Origin: Paracyclopina nana
Lineage: Eukaryota; Arthropoda; Copepoda; Cyclopoida; Cyclopettidae
Assembly: GCA_019096065.1 (NCBI GenBank)
Contig: JAGUCH010000004.1
Coordinates: forward strand, 1,860,001 to 1,924,000
DNA: 64,000 nucleotides
Direction: 5' to 3'
Numbering within the stretch: the first letter of the stretch is position 1; each line of letters opens with the position of its first letter. Of this stretch, positions 51,011 through 63,156 are shown piece by piece. A program made the position numbers and the translations under genes. The notes under the pieces were generated by a model, which was given only the letters and a program-made list of their open reading frames with translations, was not told the DNA's origin and ran no database searches.

Positions 51011-51492
51011 TAGTGATGGAACGAGCCGCAAATTTTCAGCTTGATCAAGCTTCAAGCTTTTTGAAAAGTGTTCGAGCGATCCCAAGCTTTTGAAAATTAT
51101 TATCAAGCTTTTTCAAGCTCAAAATTTCACATTTCAAGCTTTTTTCAAGCTTTTCAATTATTTAGTATTTTGACATAACAAATGGCGATTAGTCACCAGA
51201 TTTGACAAAATTACCCAAAAAGCGCAAATAAAGACCTTTAACATAGATATAAGTACTTCATTCTTCAAGTATTTGTTAATTTTAAAATCAGCCTTTTTTT
51301 GTTTTGATTAAAAATGGATTAAGTTTTGAAATTTTTTGGTGTCAAGCTTTTTCAAGCTTTACGTTTTTGGGTTCAAGCTTTTTCAAGCTTTTCAAAATTT
51401 GGTTCGAGCGATCCCAAGCTTTTTGCTTATGTAGCTCAAGCTGGGTTTCAGCTTCAAGCTTTCAAGTCAAGCTGAAACTCGTTCCATCACTA
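51011..51492. mobile_element. hAT-type MITE 2 with CAAGCTTTTTCAAGC-type internal repeats
   Basis: Terminal inverted repeats TAGTGATGGAACGAG and CTCGTTCCATCACTA are perfect. The 8-bp duplication AATTTTCA flanks it at 51003-51010 and 51493-51500. The 482-bp interior repeats TCAAGCTTTTTCAAGCTT many times. It is a relative of MITE 1 (24165-24658): the ends match as TAGNGRTGNANCGRGCC. It ends 30 bp before the BTB/AT-hook start codon, so it probably holds or abuts that gene's promoter. Confidence 0.85.
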
Positions 51493-51522
51493 AATTTTCA
51501 AAAAATCACAACATTGCCGAAA

Positions 51523-52985
51523 ATGGACCCTCCGCTAGTCTGTCAAATTCCTGATTGTAGCACAACCCAGTCGGAAATTGAGGCAGAATTAGCCTCTTTT
51601 CTCACCTCGTTTTGTTCTGTGTGCAAAAAAGATCGAGGAGGAAAATTATGTGGATGCGCTTTTCCTTGCTCACTTACATTCAAATCTCAAATGATGATGA
51701 AAATACATGAGATTTTGGGCGTCGCCAAACCGCCCGATCGCAGGGCTATACAGGCAAGATCATTAGCTAAGTAATCATTTACGACCTTTTTATGTGATGA
51801 TCTCATGCAATGTAGGTTTGCTTCAAGCATCCTGATTTACTCAAACAAGCCCGTGAAGCCTGTGTTGCCAAAAGAGAGGATGCCAATAAGCAGAAGCGAA
51901 AAAATGCAGCGAAGCCGGAAGCTGCAGCACCAAAAGCCCCCAAAATTAGTCAAGATCAGTCGGCTCCAAAAATGTGCAAGATACAATTCCAAGATGACCA
52001 AGAGTCTTCCGAAGAAAATAACAGCGAAGACGAGTTTGAAGATATTCCTGATAGTTGCTCAAGATCTCTGCCCATGTCATCGAATAATGGGCCAAAACCG
52101 TCAACTAGCGAATCTGTAAGAATCCAATTTCAGTTGGACGAGGAGCCTCATGATGATGACGATTTAGATGAGGAAATTCATCGGAAGCTGTCGGAAATAT
52201 TTGGCAACGCAGTTGGAGAAAATCTCAGTTCTGACAGTCAGTCAATCGAGACAACATCTGAGGCCTCCTGTGACTTCAGCTACAGATTTTCAATCAAGCA
52301 GGCGGCCAACGCCTCAAAAATGATGAAGATCCACTACCAAGGCTACATGTCGAGAATACTCGCAAACGAAATGAAAGCAATCATGCATCAGAGTTACTTG
52401 ACCGATGTTCAGTTCATTTGCAATGACGGTATCGTGAGTGGCAACAGTCTCATCTTGGGCTCCATGTCGAACTTTTTGTACAACGTGCTGGCAGATGTGC
52501 CCATTGTGGACAAGGTGAAGACTGTGATTATGCCTGATGTCTCTTCTGTGGACTTGAGTGTTTTGTTTAAATTGCTGTTTAACGAAAACTTGGAAACAAA
52601 GCAAGTCTCGATCAAAGACATGAGAAGGATAAAAAATATCGCTGCTCTTTTCAAACTTGAGCCCATTCTAGTCATGACACGAAAACCAGGCCGCCCCAAG
52701 GGATCATTGAATAGATCAAAATTCACCAAAGTCAATCGAAGCTCTAATAAGGAAGATGCCCACAGCGCAACCTTGGACAGTTTCAATATTCATGCTGAAG
52801 AGTCACCAATGGAGGAGAGAGAGATTGTGAATGCTCAGAGAGTGCAAAGTGGTGTTTCCCTTGAAGATTCTGGAGGGGGAGGAAACAGTGACGAGAGCTT
52901 AGCCATGTTTCAAAGCGCCAGCACGAATTCAAATCTGCTCCCCTCAAATGACTTGCTTGACCAAATTGTTCGTGATAACACATAA
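51523..52985 (+). CDS. BTB-domain protein with AT-hook
   Basis: Two exons: 51523-51753 and 51816-52985 (466 aa). The intron must be GC-AG: the donor reads CAG|gcaagat and keeps the frame, whereas the nearby GT at 51771 leads to early stops. The N-terminus has clustered cysteines (CSVCKKDRGGKLCGCAFPC). An acidic/Ser-rich middle follows, then a BTB/POZ-like fold (about 271-350) with LTDVQFICNDG and FNENLETKQVSIKD, and an AT-hook (RKPGRPKGS, about 365). By family knowledge BTB proteins of this layout are DNA-binding chromatin or transcription factors. The exact orthologue is not recognised. Confidence 0.8.
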
Positions 52986-53617
52986 AAGCATTGTGTGCAT
53001 TTTCTGTCTTTGGCCAACAACATCACGACTCATCACATATTTTTTCACAAATTACAAATCATTGTTTTAAAGTGGAAATTGCTCATTTTCACAGCTTTAG
53101 ACTTTAAAAAGTTGAAGATTGCATGAAGTCCAACAAAGGGAACGAATCAATAATTGATTGCGCGTTGGCACTTCTTGCTTTTGTTGGTGATGTAGCGATG
53201 GGCGATTGGTCAGGTGTAACTTTGACAGGCTCACTTTTTTTGCTCTCACTTGCTTTGCTCGTGCCACGGAATTCATCTTCATTGGGCAATAATGACTGCA
53301 GATTAGTGCTGGCAATTAAGGTAGAGCCTAAAAGTAGAAGGGAATTGATGCAGTAATCGTTCAAAATTATGCTTTTAAAAAATGAGAGGAATGCAAGACT
53401 TTTTACCGAAATGAAAAAAGGGATAAATAAACGCTATACTGAGTGCACTTCTTACAAAAGCAATAGTTGCATCGTTGGGGTCACTCAAAATAAAAGTTAC
53501 CAATTGTTATTTCGTTCTAGGGGCTTTGAGCATGCAAAACAAGCAAAATCCAAAATTTCCTAAAATGAAATAAACCAACTGAAAGCGCAGACATCAAAAT
53601 CGAAAGATTTGCCAAAT
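52986..53617. other. 3' flank of BTB gene; possible short minus-strand ORF
   Basis: An 86-codon minus-strand frame (53364-53104) starts with a moderately hydrophobic leader (INSLLLLGSTLIAS) and could be a small secreted peptide, but no splice, homology or poly(A) support was seen. Nothing else recognised. Confidence 0.3.
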
Positions 53618-55932
53618 TCATAAGAGTACAAAACATTTTGGATCATTTTTCTTACTCCACGAGACAAATGACATTGATAGACTTAAATGAGAATTGACAT
53701 TGGATGGTTGAAGAACCGTCACGGAATCATCCAGAACTGAAGTCAGTCCATGATCGAGGAGAGATGGCAATGCTACATTAAGAAGAAGGTTTAGTTCAGG
53801 TTTGGCCGCTAGATGGCGCTACTCTCCAGTCCGCACTAGCTACAAGCTTAATGCACTTTTTCACTACAATGAACAGCACGCAGAAATATGTAAGCTGAAG
53901 AAGTTTTTTGCTTAAAGTATGTAAAAACTTCTTTTGAGAGGTATGGCATTAAGTGAACCCAATTTTTCAGCGAGTTTTCAGCCATATAGAAAATCCTGCA
54001 ACTCAAAAGCACTTAAAATAAGCACTAATTTGTATTTAATGACTGAAAAAGGCCAACTTCTCATTGCTCAAAGCCTTGCTTTCAGATATGAGAATATCTG
54101 AGGAAGTTCCCTGGACACACAAAGCAAGTGAACGTTAGTAATGACGTCAGCAATCCTCTCAATCTACGTCTTTACTGTGACCAATTCACTTTGGTAGTAG
54201 ACGAGATTACGGAATGTGTTTGTCATAGTAAAAGAGATGCAAGGATCTATCAAGATAACTCAACAGGGGCTACTCATGAGCAATATTTTTCTTACCTGAT
54301 GCAACTTTACTATCTTTGAGGCCACTTATAGTGTTGAGCGAATTTGAAGGCTGAAAAAAGACATTTAAGCCAAGTTTTAGGCTCAACTATTATATCATTT
54401 TACCACGTTGGGTGTTGGGTTAGAAACTGGTTTCAGCTCGTCCACTTTCATAGGCTGAAGAGTCATTCCAAGGCCAGCAGCAAAGGCTGGAACTCCTGTG
54501 GCTGCGTTGCTCGCAGCCTTCGACATCATTCTCATCCCTGATTCAGTTGCATCATGATGAATCTGAATAGATATTTTTTAACTTTTTTTTTACAAAAAGT
54601 GTCATTAAGATTTTCCTTACATTTTTCGGGTCAATTTTGAGGTACTTAAGCAACTTGGCTCTTCCTTCGGTGTCCTTCCATTTTTGATTCAAGGCTGGAG
54701 TCGTTTGGATGTTGTGCACAAGATGCCAAACAGCATCTTCACAAGTGTCGTCATCACGGCCAAAATCGAGAGGCTGAACAAATTCATCGACATCATGGTC
54801 GGGACTCTCCAGGCTGACAAACAAGTTAGCTATCACAGATGTCATTTTTAGCTGGAGCTGAAAGAAAAATCACTATTAAAGATAGCTGAAGAGCAAATGC
54901 GTCGATTTTATCACCCCTATGAGGATTTGATCAAGCTTTCCCCTCGGTGAGGCTGTCAAAGATGCCCAACCCTCTGATGACGCAAACGATTCTGACTTTA
55001 GAGGTTGGTCATCAGTGGCAGTGAAATCACCAAAATCGTCATCGTCATCTTCATCAACTTGATCAAGATTTAGAGGAGGAACCACCACCCCTGCTACTTC
55101 AGAGGGATCATTAAAGTCTCCAAAGTCATCATCAGAATGAGCTTGATCAGTGTTTTCCACATGATTAACTTCCACAGTCTCTAAAACTAGTTCCGCCTCT
55201 TTCAATTGTTCAAGATCAGCATTATCATTGCTGAATAGACTTGAGCAAATATTTGGTTCTTTTAAGTTCGGCACAGCAATCTCACTGTCCTCTTCAGAGG
55301 ACTCAGGTTCTTCAAAGCTCCTGTTCTCTGCTTCCTCAATTGTATCTTTCTCGAATATTTCACACACAGGATGAGGAGAAGTGACAGGAGTGTTAGGCTT
55401 GGATGGATCTATGGTTTCTGAAGCTGTGACACAGGCGTCAATATTCTCAGTTTCACCAATATTTTCAGCTTCACCAAAATTTTCAGTTTCAGCTATAATT
55501 TCAGCTTCACCAGAATATTCAGCTTCTCCAATATTTTCAGTTTCGCCTTTAATAAACTGACTGTCAGCAACTTGAACACTTGTAGCATCTTGAAACGCTG
55601 ATTGTGCTGCAAGCTCCTTGGTAGCCACTTCTTGTGCAAGTTCAACCGAGTTTTCAACCATATCATTGAAACCGTTCACAGGTAAAATAACTTCTTTCGG
55701 CGCAATTTGAATAGCCTCTCTAGGAATGGAATGTATCTTTTCAGACATGCCTGCAATAAGGAATTGACTGGTACAGGCAAGTTTAAGCAAAAACTTGTTA
55801 AACCGCACCTGTGAGATCGAATGATGCGGAATCTTCATCTTCGTCATCGTCACCGTTGTGAGCAAAATCATCATCAACATCGTCAAAGTCATCCGGGAAC
55901 ATGGGAGGCGGGGAGGGTGCAGAAGCCATCAT
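53618..55932 (-). CDS. AFTPH: Aftiphilin-like clathrin-associated protein
   Basis: Six exons fit: 55932-55809, 55750-54915, 54857-54621, 54562-54404, 54350-54296, 53772-53618 (521 aa as modelled). The protein is acidic with repeated DDFGDF/DDDFGDFTA motifs, the AP-1/AP-2/GGA ear-binding type found in aftiphilin. It then has the conserved aftiphilin C-terminal block (exon 3 onward: AVWHLVHNIQTTPALNQKW, LLKYLKIDP). The middle has imperfect repeats of GEAENIGETEN. By family knowledge it acts with clathrin and AP-1 in trans-Golgi/endosomal traffic. The last exon could instead use a donor inside it (GTGGA|gtaag), so the C-terminus is uncertain. Start could be 55980 or 55932, both in frame. Confidence 0.82.
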
Positions 55933-55980
55933 CAAAGCTATCACGCTCGGACCTGAATCGACATAACTTCTCGCACTCAA

Positions 55981-56568
55981 TATGTTAAAATTGTAAGTTT
56001 ATCATCAGCTGAAGTGGGCCAATGAATGTGTTGTTTTGTTTTTCTATGATCTTAATCTCGGCATAAATATTGCAGAAAGCGCAAGATCTCACTCCATCGA
56101 TTTGACGAGAAAATCAAATAATTTGACGGCCATTCGCTATTTTTTAATAAGCTAATTATTAAAGAAATAATACCTGTGGAATGATGTAGAGTTACTATAT
56201 GGCGCAACTTTTTCCACCATCTCGTCTTATTTGGCATTTTTGCTCAATTGCCGACTGTTTTCTTATCAAATGCCTTGGTTACTTGTACTCATTGGCTTTT
56301 AAATGAGTAAGATGTGTCAAAATTCGTCACTTGCACATTAACATGGCCAGCAAGTAACTAAATAAGAGGATATTAATAGAAATATTTCATGAAGATTGTC
56401 CACAGGTTAACTCATACAAACGATGTTTATTTCACACAAAATGTGCTGGACATGATGATATTCTTTTTATGTACAAGTCCACTAAATGATAAATCATTCT
56501 ACTTAGTAGAGTTTTAAAATATTTCATTCTACCCAAACAACTTGATAAGAGGCTAAATTATCACTATA
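55981..56568. other. Interval between the aftiphilin-like and Arkadia genes
   Basis: Upstream region of the aftiphilin-like gene and 3' UTR of Arkadia (sense AATAAA near the complement of 56428-56433). Nothing else is recognised. Confidence 0.4.
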
Positions 56569-59500
56569 TCAGGCAAAGGATGAGGAGGATGAAGGCCCGG
56601 TAGGCCCATTATTTCCATTATGCGGTCCTGATCCAGGAGATGGCTCTGCTGATTTAGAATTGGCTGCAGAGCTTTGAGAATTGCATCTCAAATTGGTGGC
56701 TGATGCGCTATTCGAACTATTCAGCTGGGTCTCAATGTCAACTCTACAGATTGGGCAACGCTTGTTCAATCCCAACCACTGATCGACACAGAGCACGTGG
56801 AATAAATGCATGCAAGGGAGACGACGGACGTCCTCCTCTTCTTCGAATTCTGTAATTGACAAAGGTGCATTAGAATACTAAATACTATGCAAAAAGCTAA
56901 GTGCAACGTACCACAAAGACAGATTGTGCACTTGTCGACATCGTTATCAGAGTCGTGATCGTCGTCACCCTTTTCTCGAGGAATATGCCTGTACTTGTGA
57001 GGAAAAGTGTTCCTCTCAATGCAGTTCTTAGAGGCCCCTCTCGAGTTTTCAGCAGCTCGCCTTTGCTCCATTAGCCTCAAATATTCCTCGTTGTAGGCTC
57101 CCCTCACGGGCTGCAGTAAAAACGGGTTGAACATCCCTGCTGCAGCAGCAGCGGCCGCAGCGGCTGCACCCACTGGCACTGGGGGTCCATCAGTCACTAA
57201 AATTAAAAAAAATCTGAATTGGTGCTCTTTGCTACATTTTATATGGCTCAGTACCTGAAGGAGGAATAAACGGCCAAAAGTTTTGCTGAGGCCCGTGGCT
57301 GTAGCGAGAATAGTTAGGTACAACACGAGTTGGCATCGTCAGGTGCGCTGGCATAGGCACATGGTGAGGAGGCACACCTGGCACCTGAGGGGGGACATTT
57401 GGAACGGGCCCTGGCCCCGGTGGCGGATAGTCTGGAGCTCCAGCTGATCCCATGTGTCTCCTCATCAGTTCCTGCGTAACAAATGGACATTTCAACAAAC
57501 TATAAAAAAAATGTTGCATTTGTGTTCAAGTACCTGCTGGTATTGGCATGAATGCCAGAGCCTCTGATGACGAGGATGCAATCTTGGCCTCATTGAGTGA
57601 TGATATTGCATCCTCCAAACCGCACTTATCAGTCTCTGGTCACTGGGAGGTGGCGGCTGGTCAGCCTCATCTTGAACTCCGCTGGGCCCTGCTCCAGATG
57701 ATCCCGATGCAATAGCGCCTCCAAGAGAGGTCGATCTGCAATCCAGCGGCTGGGGCACTGTAACTTCTGGCTGGTGATGGGGTGCATGACCCAAAGGCAC
57801 ATGCACATAAGACCTATGTCCGCGACAATGTGCGTCTTGACACCCAAGAGGGTGATGATGATAAGGCTGACGCAGCCTCCTCGGCCTAAAATCAGGTTGC
57901 GACGATGGCGGGTGGTGGTTGTACATGGCACATTCACCATTGCAGGGATGAGAGTGGGGTTCCATATGGTACTGATCAGCAGGACCCCAATATTGCATAT
58001 CTAGTGGATTAGTGGAGGAAGTCGATGGCCCCACGTGACTCGGACCCGGAGTGGAGCTCGGGGTCGAGCCTCTGGATTGAACATTGGGAGGGAGGTGTGG
58101 TGCGGTTGCAAATTGGCGTAGTTTGAGGCCAGAGGTGGATGGGCGAATTTTGAGGCCAGTGTGATGAACAACTGCAGCACTGGTTGATGCTGATGGCTCA
58201 GGAGCAACGTTGCGAGGCCTCACTGCATCGATCCTGATCTCATCTTCATCATCGTCGTCGTCGTCATCATCCTCGTGGTCATCGTTTTCAGGGTGATCAG
58301 ACTCTTGGGTGAGATCCACCTCAACAACAGACCCCGGAGGAGCGTTGATGGTTGTCGTGCTGTTGTGCCACCTCCTGTCATGATGAATGGACGCCCCTTT
58401 ACGCCGTCGAGATATCTTGACCACGGTCACATCCTCTTCGGCCATGTCATCCTCAGTGTCAGAGGAAAGCAGGCAGTCCAACTGAAGGTCAGGCGCGTTC
58501 AAGCTGCTGGCAGCAGCTGCCTGAACTCCAGAAGGACCAGGTTGAGGGCTCGAGGACCTCTCAGTCTCAGCCTTGATGCTTGAAGAGGCCGTCGATGCCA
58601 CCGAAGCAGCCGCCCCTGGAGTAGCTTCAGTGGCTTCAGCCGGCCTTTTCTCCTTGCTGGCTGATGAGCTGTGCTGCTCTTGGCTTGCCCTTTTGCGATC
58701 CTCTCTCTTGGTTGCTGCAGTCTGAGATGACGAGGCCAAAGAGGCCGACGACGGTGCGGAAGCTGGCACTCGGCTAGTCACTGTGACAGTGTGCTTGATC
58801 ACGTGATGATGGTGTCTATGCCTGTGTCTGGGGCTGTTTGAAGACACTGAAGCGGCCGAAGATGCTGGCATGGAGGATGAGGCCGTGGCAGATCCTGCCG
58901 CAGCAGGGCATTGCCTGGACGACCTCACGGCCACCGAATAGCTTGGGGGATCTGCGTTGCGGACCCTGAGGACATCGTAGCCGTAGTGAGAGCTGGCAAA
59001 CACTTCGTCCATGATGGCCGTGTCCCTATCAGAGGGCATGAGACAATGAGGTCTGTGATGGTGAGGAACATATTGATGGTGACGATAATGCTGGAGAGGA
59101 GTTTGAGGATTAACTGAAGGCTCTCCGTGATACCTAAAATGATTACAAGTACAAAGATTTGCCAATGAATCTAATATTGAAGTTGCTCACAAGTTTGTTG
59201 GCGGCTGGTGGATGGAACCCTGCAGGAAAAAGTATGGGTCTGTAATGGCTGCTGTTGAAGCACTAGGACGCGAACTTCCATAAGAGCTCGAGCCAGGCAT
59301 GGGAGACCTTCGCGGGCTGGAGGTATCCACGAACAAAGCCTGGACCCTACCATTGTGATCCAGCTCATCCTCGTGGTCGCTATCAGCGAAAAGTTGACTA
59401 CCCGAGTCGTCGAAATACATGTCCAAGTCTGGCCCGAACATGTTGGAAGCCGAGGCTGACGTCGAGGGCGCCCGCGAGGTCACTGGCCTCGGACCTGACC

Positions 59501-59645
59501 CTGATGTGTAGGCGGTTTGAAAAATGGCCCCGAGGCTGGGCGCGGCCTCGGTTTCGGGGTTGGAAGGCACGGCGGATCCTCCCGGGGGATCATCTTCTTG
59601 GTCAATCATAGCCGAGGCCTCCAGCATCCCCGCGGAGGACGACAT
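56569..59645 (-). CDS. RNF111: E3 ubiquitin ligase Arkadia / RNF111-like
   Basis: Five exons: 59645-59191, 59133-57534, 57471-57255, 57196-56912, 56849-56569 (945 aa; human Arkadia about 990). The C-terminal RING-H2 domain (about 845-890) reads CTICLC...[17 protein letters not shown]...CPICRVDIE, with all eight zinc ligands. Just before it lies the conserved [10 protein letters not shown]..-type NRG/TIER-region sequence. A SUMO-interaction-type motif VVEVDLTQ lies at about 421 next to acidic residues. The middle is His/Pro/Ser-rich. By family knowledge Arkadia ubiquitinates SnoN/Ski and SUMO-modified proteins and boosts TGF-beta/Nodal signalling. The RING is split by an intron after CTICLC. 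Poly-Ala (nine) in exon 4. Confidence 0.93.
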
Positions 59646-60551
59646 AAAGGCCACTTTTTCTAGTATTCAACTAATTGGGACTTTAGAGTCAGCTGTAGGG
59701 TTTGTACTGGGAGAGTGAGACGAGGCAACCGAGCTGGAGTGCTCCACAAGGGCGGACCGGACCACACGAGAACAGCACGACGACGCTGCTGTAGTTGGCC
59801 AAGAACCTGAACTTTGTTAGCAAGCGATCCCCAGTGTGACCAGATGTCTTCTAAAAATCCTTTGACTAGCGGCCTATACTACGACAAAGAATTTCAACTG
59901 AAATACGGAATTTTTTATAGCAATTCTTACCTTAGGTAATGGTTGAAATTCACGGTGCGATGATGTGACGCTGAAATAATTCGATTTGATGCGGGGAAAC
60001 GACTTCCTGGTCCAATTATGATCTGGCCACACTGCTTCAATTAATTCTAATTGATCTTTTTGCGCGTTCAATCCTCGCTCTACAGCCCACTCGCGCCTCA
60101 AATTACATCTGGCCGCCAATTTTATGGGGAAAATTCATTTTTTCTCTAAGAGATGATCTGCAGCGCGAGGACAGTGATCCGTTTTTCATCCGTTTACGAT
60201 TTCGCGGAAAATCGGTAGAGACCCGAAACCGAAAAGTTGCACTTATTGTTTACAATTTTAAAAGAGTTAAAATATCTAATAGCATTTTAGCTAAGACACC
60301 TGGGCTGAAATGGCTTTTCGTGCCATACAATGGCGATATTCGAAATATTTGGCCTAAACCCCCGAGTTTTGGATAAGGCGTTAGAGTTTATTCAGTTTAA
60401 GCCAGAGCAGTAAATTAATGAGAGTGGATCGTTCTCAAAAGTCAAAGCTCAGTTCCAAAAAAACAGCCTAAAAGTGGCCGGCCGGCCTACGTTAGCACGA
60501 CATCTGCCCATTTATGTTCATTCCACTGTTTATTTTTTATGTTAGGCTTTA

Positions 60552-60782
60552 CAGTCAGATCGTTCCAACTTCAAAATTGGACGGTGCGGAAATCAAAAGT
60601 TTGTGTTATGAAATCATGAATTTCGAGGCAAAATTGTCTATGGAAAGCTTAAACCTTTGGACATCTTTTTTAGTAGGAAAAGACTAAAGCTTTCCAACGA
60701 TATCAACTACGTCCAGTATTTCTTGAATATGTAGACACAAAGTTTAGATTTCCGCACCGTGCAATATTGAACGAACAGACTG
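60552..60782. mobile_element. Short MITE related to the one at 42921-43642
   Basis: Ends CAGTCAGATCGTTC and the complement of CAGTCTGTTCGTTC form inverted repeats that continue through GGTGCGGAAATC, AAA.TTTGTGT and TGGAAAGCTT. These core blocks are shared with the Tc1-like MITE in the CPSF4 intron. About 231 bp, no ORF. Confidence 0.6.
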
Positions 60783-61107
60783 AATTTACTTATTGTACTT
60801 GGTGATCTTACCGAGAAGCCATGAAAACCAAACTTTTCCTTCCTATCGGAGCAGTAGCTTGAGCTGTACCTAAGTAAATTTCCATAAAAAGGTCAGTTGT
60901 TGTTGAGAGCGAGATACTCTCATCACGGCCGGCCTACGGTAGCACGACATCTGCGCATTTTTGTTCCATTTTTTTTATGTTAGATGTTGATGCGGATCAA
61001 GCGCACTAGTCAAAATCTAGTGCTCTAGTCTGATGCATTGAATTTGAGACTGGCAATCCTTCCAAAATCTCAGGACACTTGAGCTCCTACCATGGCTCGT
61101 ACATTAA

Positions 61108-61500
61108 ATAGTTATTTATTTCGAGCTGGGGCACGTAAAGTAGGGTCATTTAATAGCTGAGCGAGGATTTTAATATAGAAAAACACGAGTACCACTTTAT
61201 AAGTACGAACCAAGTGAGTACGATAAAGAAATGAGTGTTTTGATGTTTCCATAGCTCAGTGGTTAGAGCATTGGAATACTGATACAACTGTCTGATGTTC
61301 GAATCTAAGAAGATCCTTTTTTTTCTAACTAATTTGGAATTTGGATTTGTTCCATGGAATATGAGGGGCATTAAATTACTTAAAATCCCTCAAAGATTCC
61401 AGGGCTGTTAAGTATTTAATATCCCCCAAATTGCTTAGAATGAAAAAGAGCTGAGTCGGATCGGTAAACTGAGTTATAACACGAGGAAATCGTATTACAG
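61108..61500 (+). repeat. tRNA-derived SINE-like repeat, copy D
   Basis: Same ends as copy A (TAGTTATTTATTTCGAGCTG to GTATTACAG) with the tRNA-like A box TAGCTCAGTGGTTAGAGC and B box. Like copy B it has an extra stretch of about 80 bp before the A box. Confidence 0.7.
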
Positions 61501-63156
61501 AATATAAAATGCTTTATACCGTTGGAAAGCCTACATTTTCATTATAAAAATGAGGTCCAGAAGGACCAGGGCACCAGGCACAGTCTGTAATGATGGTAGA
61601 ACCATTTAAGTACAGTCAGTTATGGTACCTTTAAGGCTTTATTTTGCAACTCTTTGACTTCACACAATAGCATTTCGGAAAGTTGCCTTCGCTCAAAAAA
61701 ATTGGCCCCTTCTCGCTAAAATATTATAACATTGAACACTTTTTTTTTAAAAAAAAAAAGCGCTAATTTTCTAAAGGTCAACTCAAGCAATGCTATGGTG
61801 GGAATTTTTAATTTTCCAATTTATCTAGATGGATAAGAGCTTACAAATTCATCAGAAAACGCCAAAACTTTAGTAAGTAATGCTCCCGAAAGCTCAATCT
61901 GCCATCATATTCTTTTCGTTAAATTGGCTACTTTCAACTTTGCTATAATTTTTTAGATGCAGCAATTTATCATACGTTTTTTGTTTAAACTAAAACTTTT
62001 AATGAAAAACTCTTTATCACGAAATCAAGTGATTAAAATCAGCCAGAAAGCATGACAAGTGACAAAAAGTGGCTAACTTTGCATGCATTGTAGGCTGATT
62101 GAAAGATTGGTTATCGCTACAAAACGTCAGTATCATGTGACTAAAATAAGTCTACTTGTGATGTGCTATCACATCAATGTAATGTCAACTCATTTCAGGG
62201 GAGATAAGATATCAAGGTCGATGAGTCAGTCCTTTTTGCCAAAGAACTTAGGAGAGCTCGAAGATACTTTTGAAGCTCATCAATTCCCGAAACAATTAAT
62301 CAATTATCTCTACTACTTAACGCAACAGAGTTGTAGTTAAATGAAAAAGCTTAAATTTTGTAGTGCATTTTGCTACTCAAATGATGCTGAAGTTTCCATT
62401 AACAGCTTGGACAAGCCTGTCACTAAACTGAAGCTAAAAAATGAGGTCTCATTAAAGCAAATAAGCTATAGATGATCAGTCACCTTAGAGTATGTACTAA
62501 GCAAAAATCGTTAGCCATGACCACCAAGCATGTCTCCTAACAAGTAGCAATGGAAGAAACGCTTCAAAAAATCAAGTCTGGCTTGATAGTCCAAGTTTCA
62601 GACAAAATGCAATGCACTGCTTGAACTCTAGCTGTCTTGGCTAATTGAGCATGACGGTTTGCTTGCTTGCGCGGATGATGATGCATGTATGTAGGCATGT
62701 ATCCACCTGCCGAATCAGAAACTGCCAAAAATCTCGCTCAGCTACAAGTAGCGAATCATCCTCTAGTTTGGCGGCAACGTTTGTGCTTTTTCGAGGCCAC
62801 GGCAGCATTTGCTGTCGGCCAAAGCGCTCGTTTCTTCCGTACAGCCCCGACAGCCTCGGCTTGGACGCGGCAACGATCTAGTTTGACGACAACGACGGCT
62901 TCAATGCAGTAGCTGTACCACGACTGATCTTGATCAGCAGCCGCCAAGGGGCTTGTCCGGTCTTCGTCGTCGCCGCCGCCGTTCGCATTCTAGTTTTGGC
63001 AGCTTCATTCAATCACGTGCCTTTCATCAACATCAACACGTCGTCATCGAGGCCACGGACATTCGAACCAGTTCAATAGTTGAGGCTGCTGGTGCTTTCA
63101 CGCTTTCGCCTTGCATCAGCCCTCGTTGCCATTGAGGTTTATTTACATTTTCTATT

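Larger units (their letters stand above)
59646..63156. other. Gene-free upstream region of Arkadia with repeats
   Basis: No exon is supported. Contents: a Tc1-like MITE relative (60552-60782), two direct copies of GGCCGGCCTACG.TAGCACGACATCTGC (about 60478 and 60928), and tRNA-derived repeat copy D (61108-61500). A GC-richer stretch at 62.7-63.1 kb is uninterpreted. Confidence 0.5.

Noticed and set aside
53104..53364. 86-codon minus-strand ORF with hydrophobic leader
   Set aside because: Plausible but unsupported small secreted peptide; no conserved motif, processing site or splice structure seen.
62645..63135. GC-richer ORFs near the right end
   Set aside because: Overlapping frames on both strands without domain or splice support.
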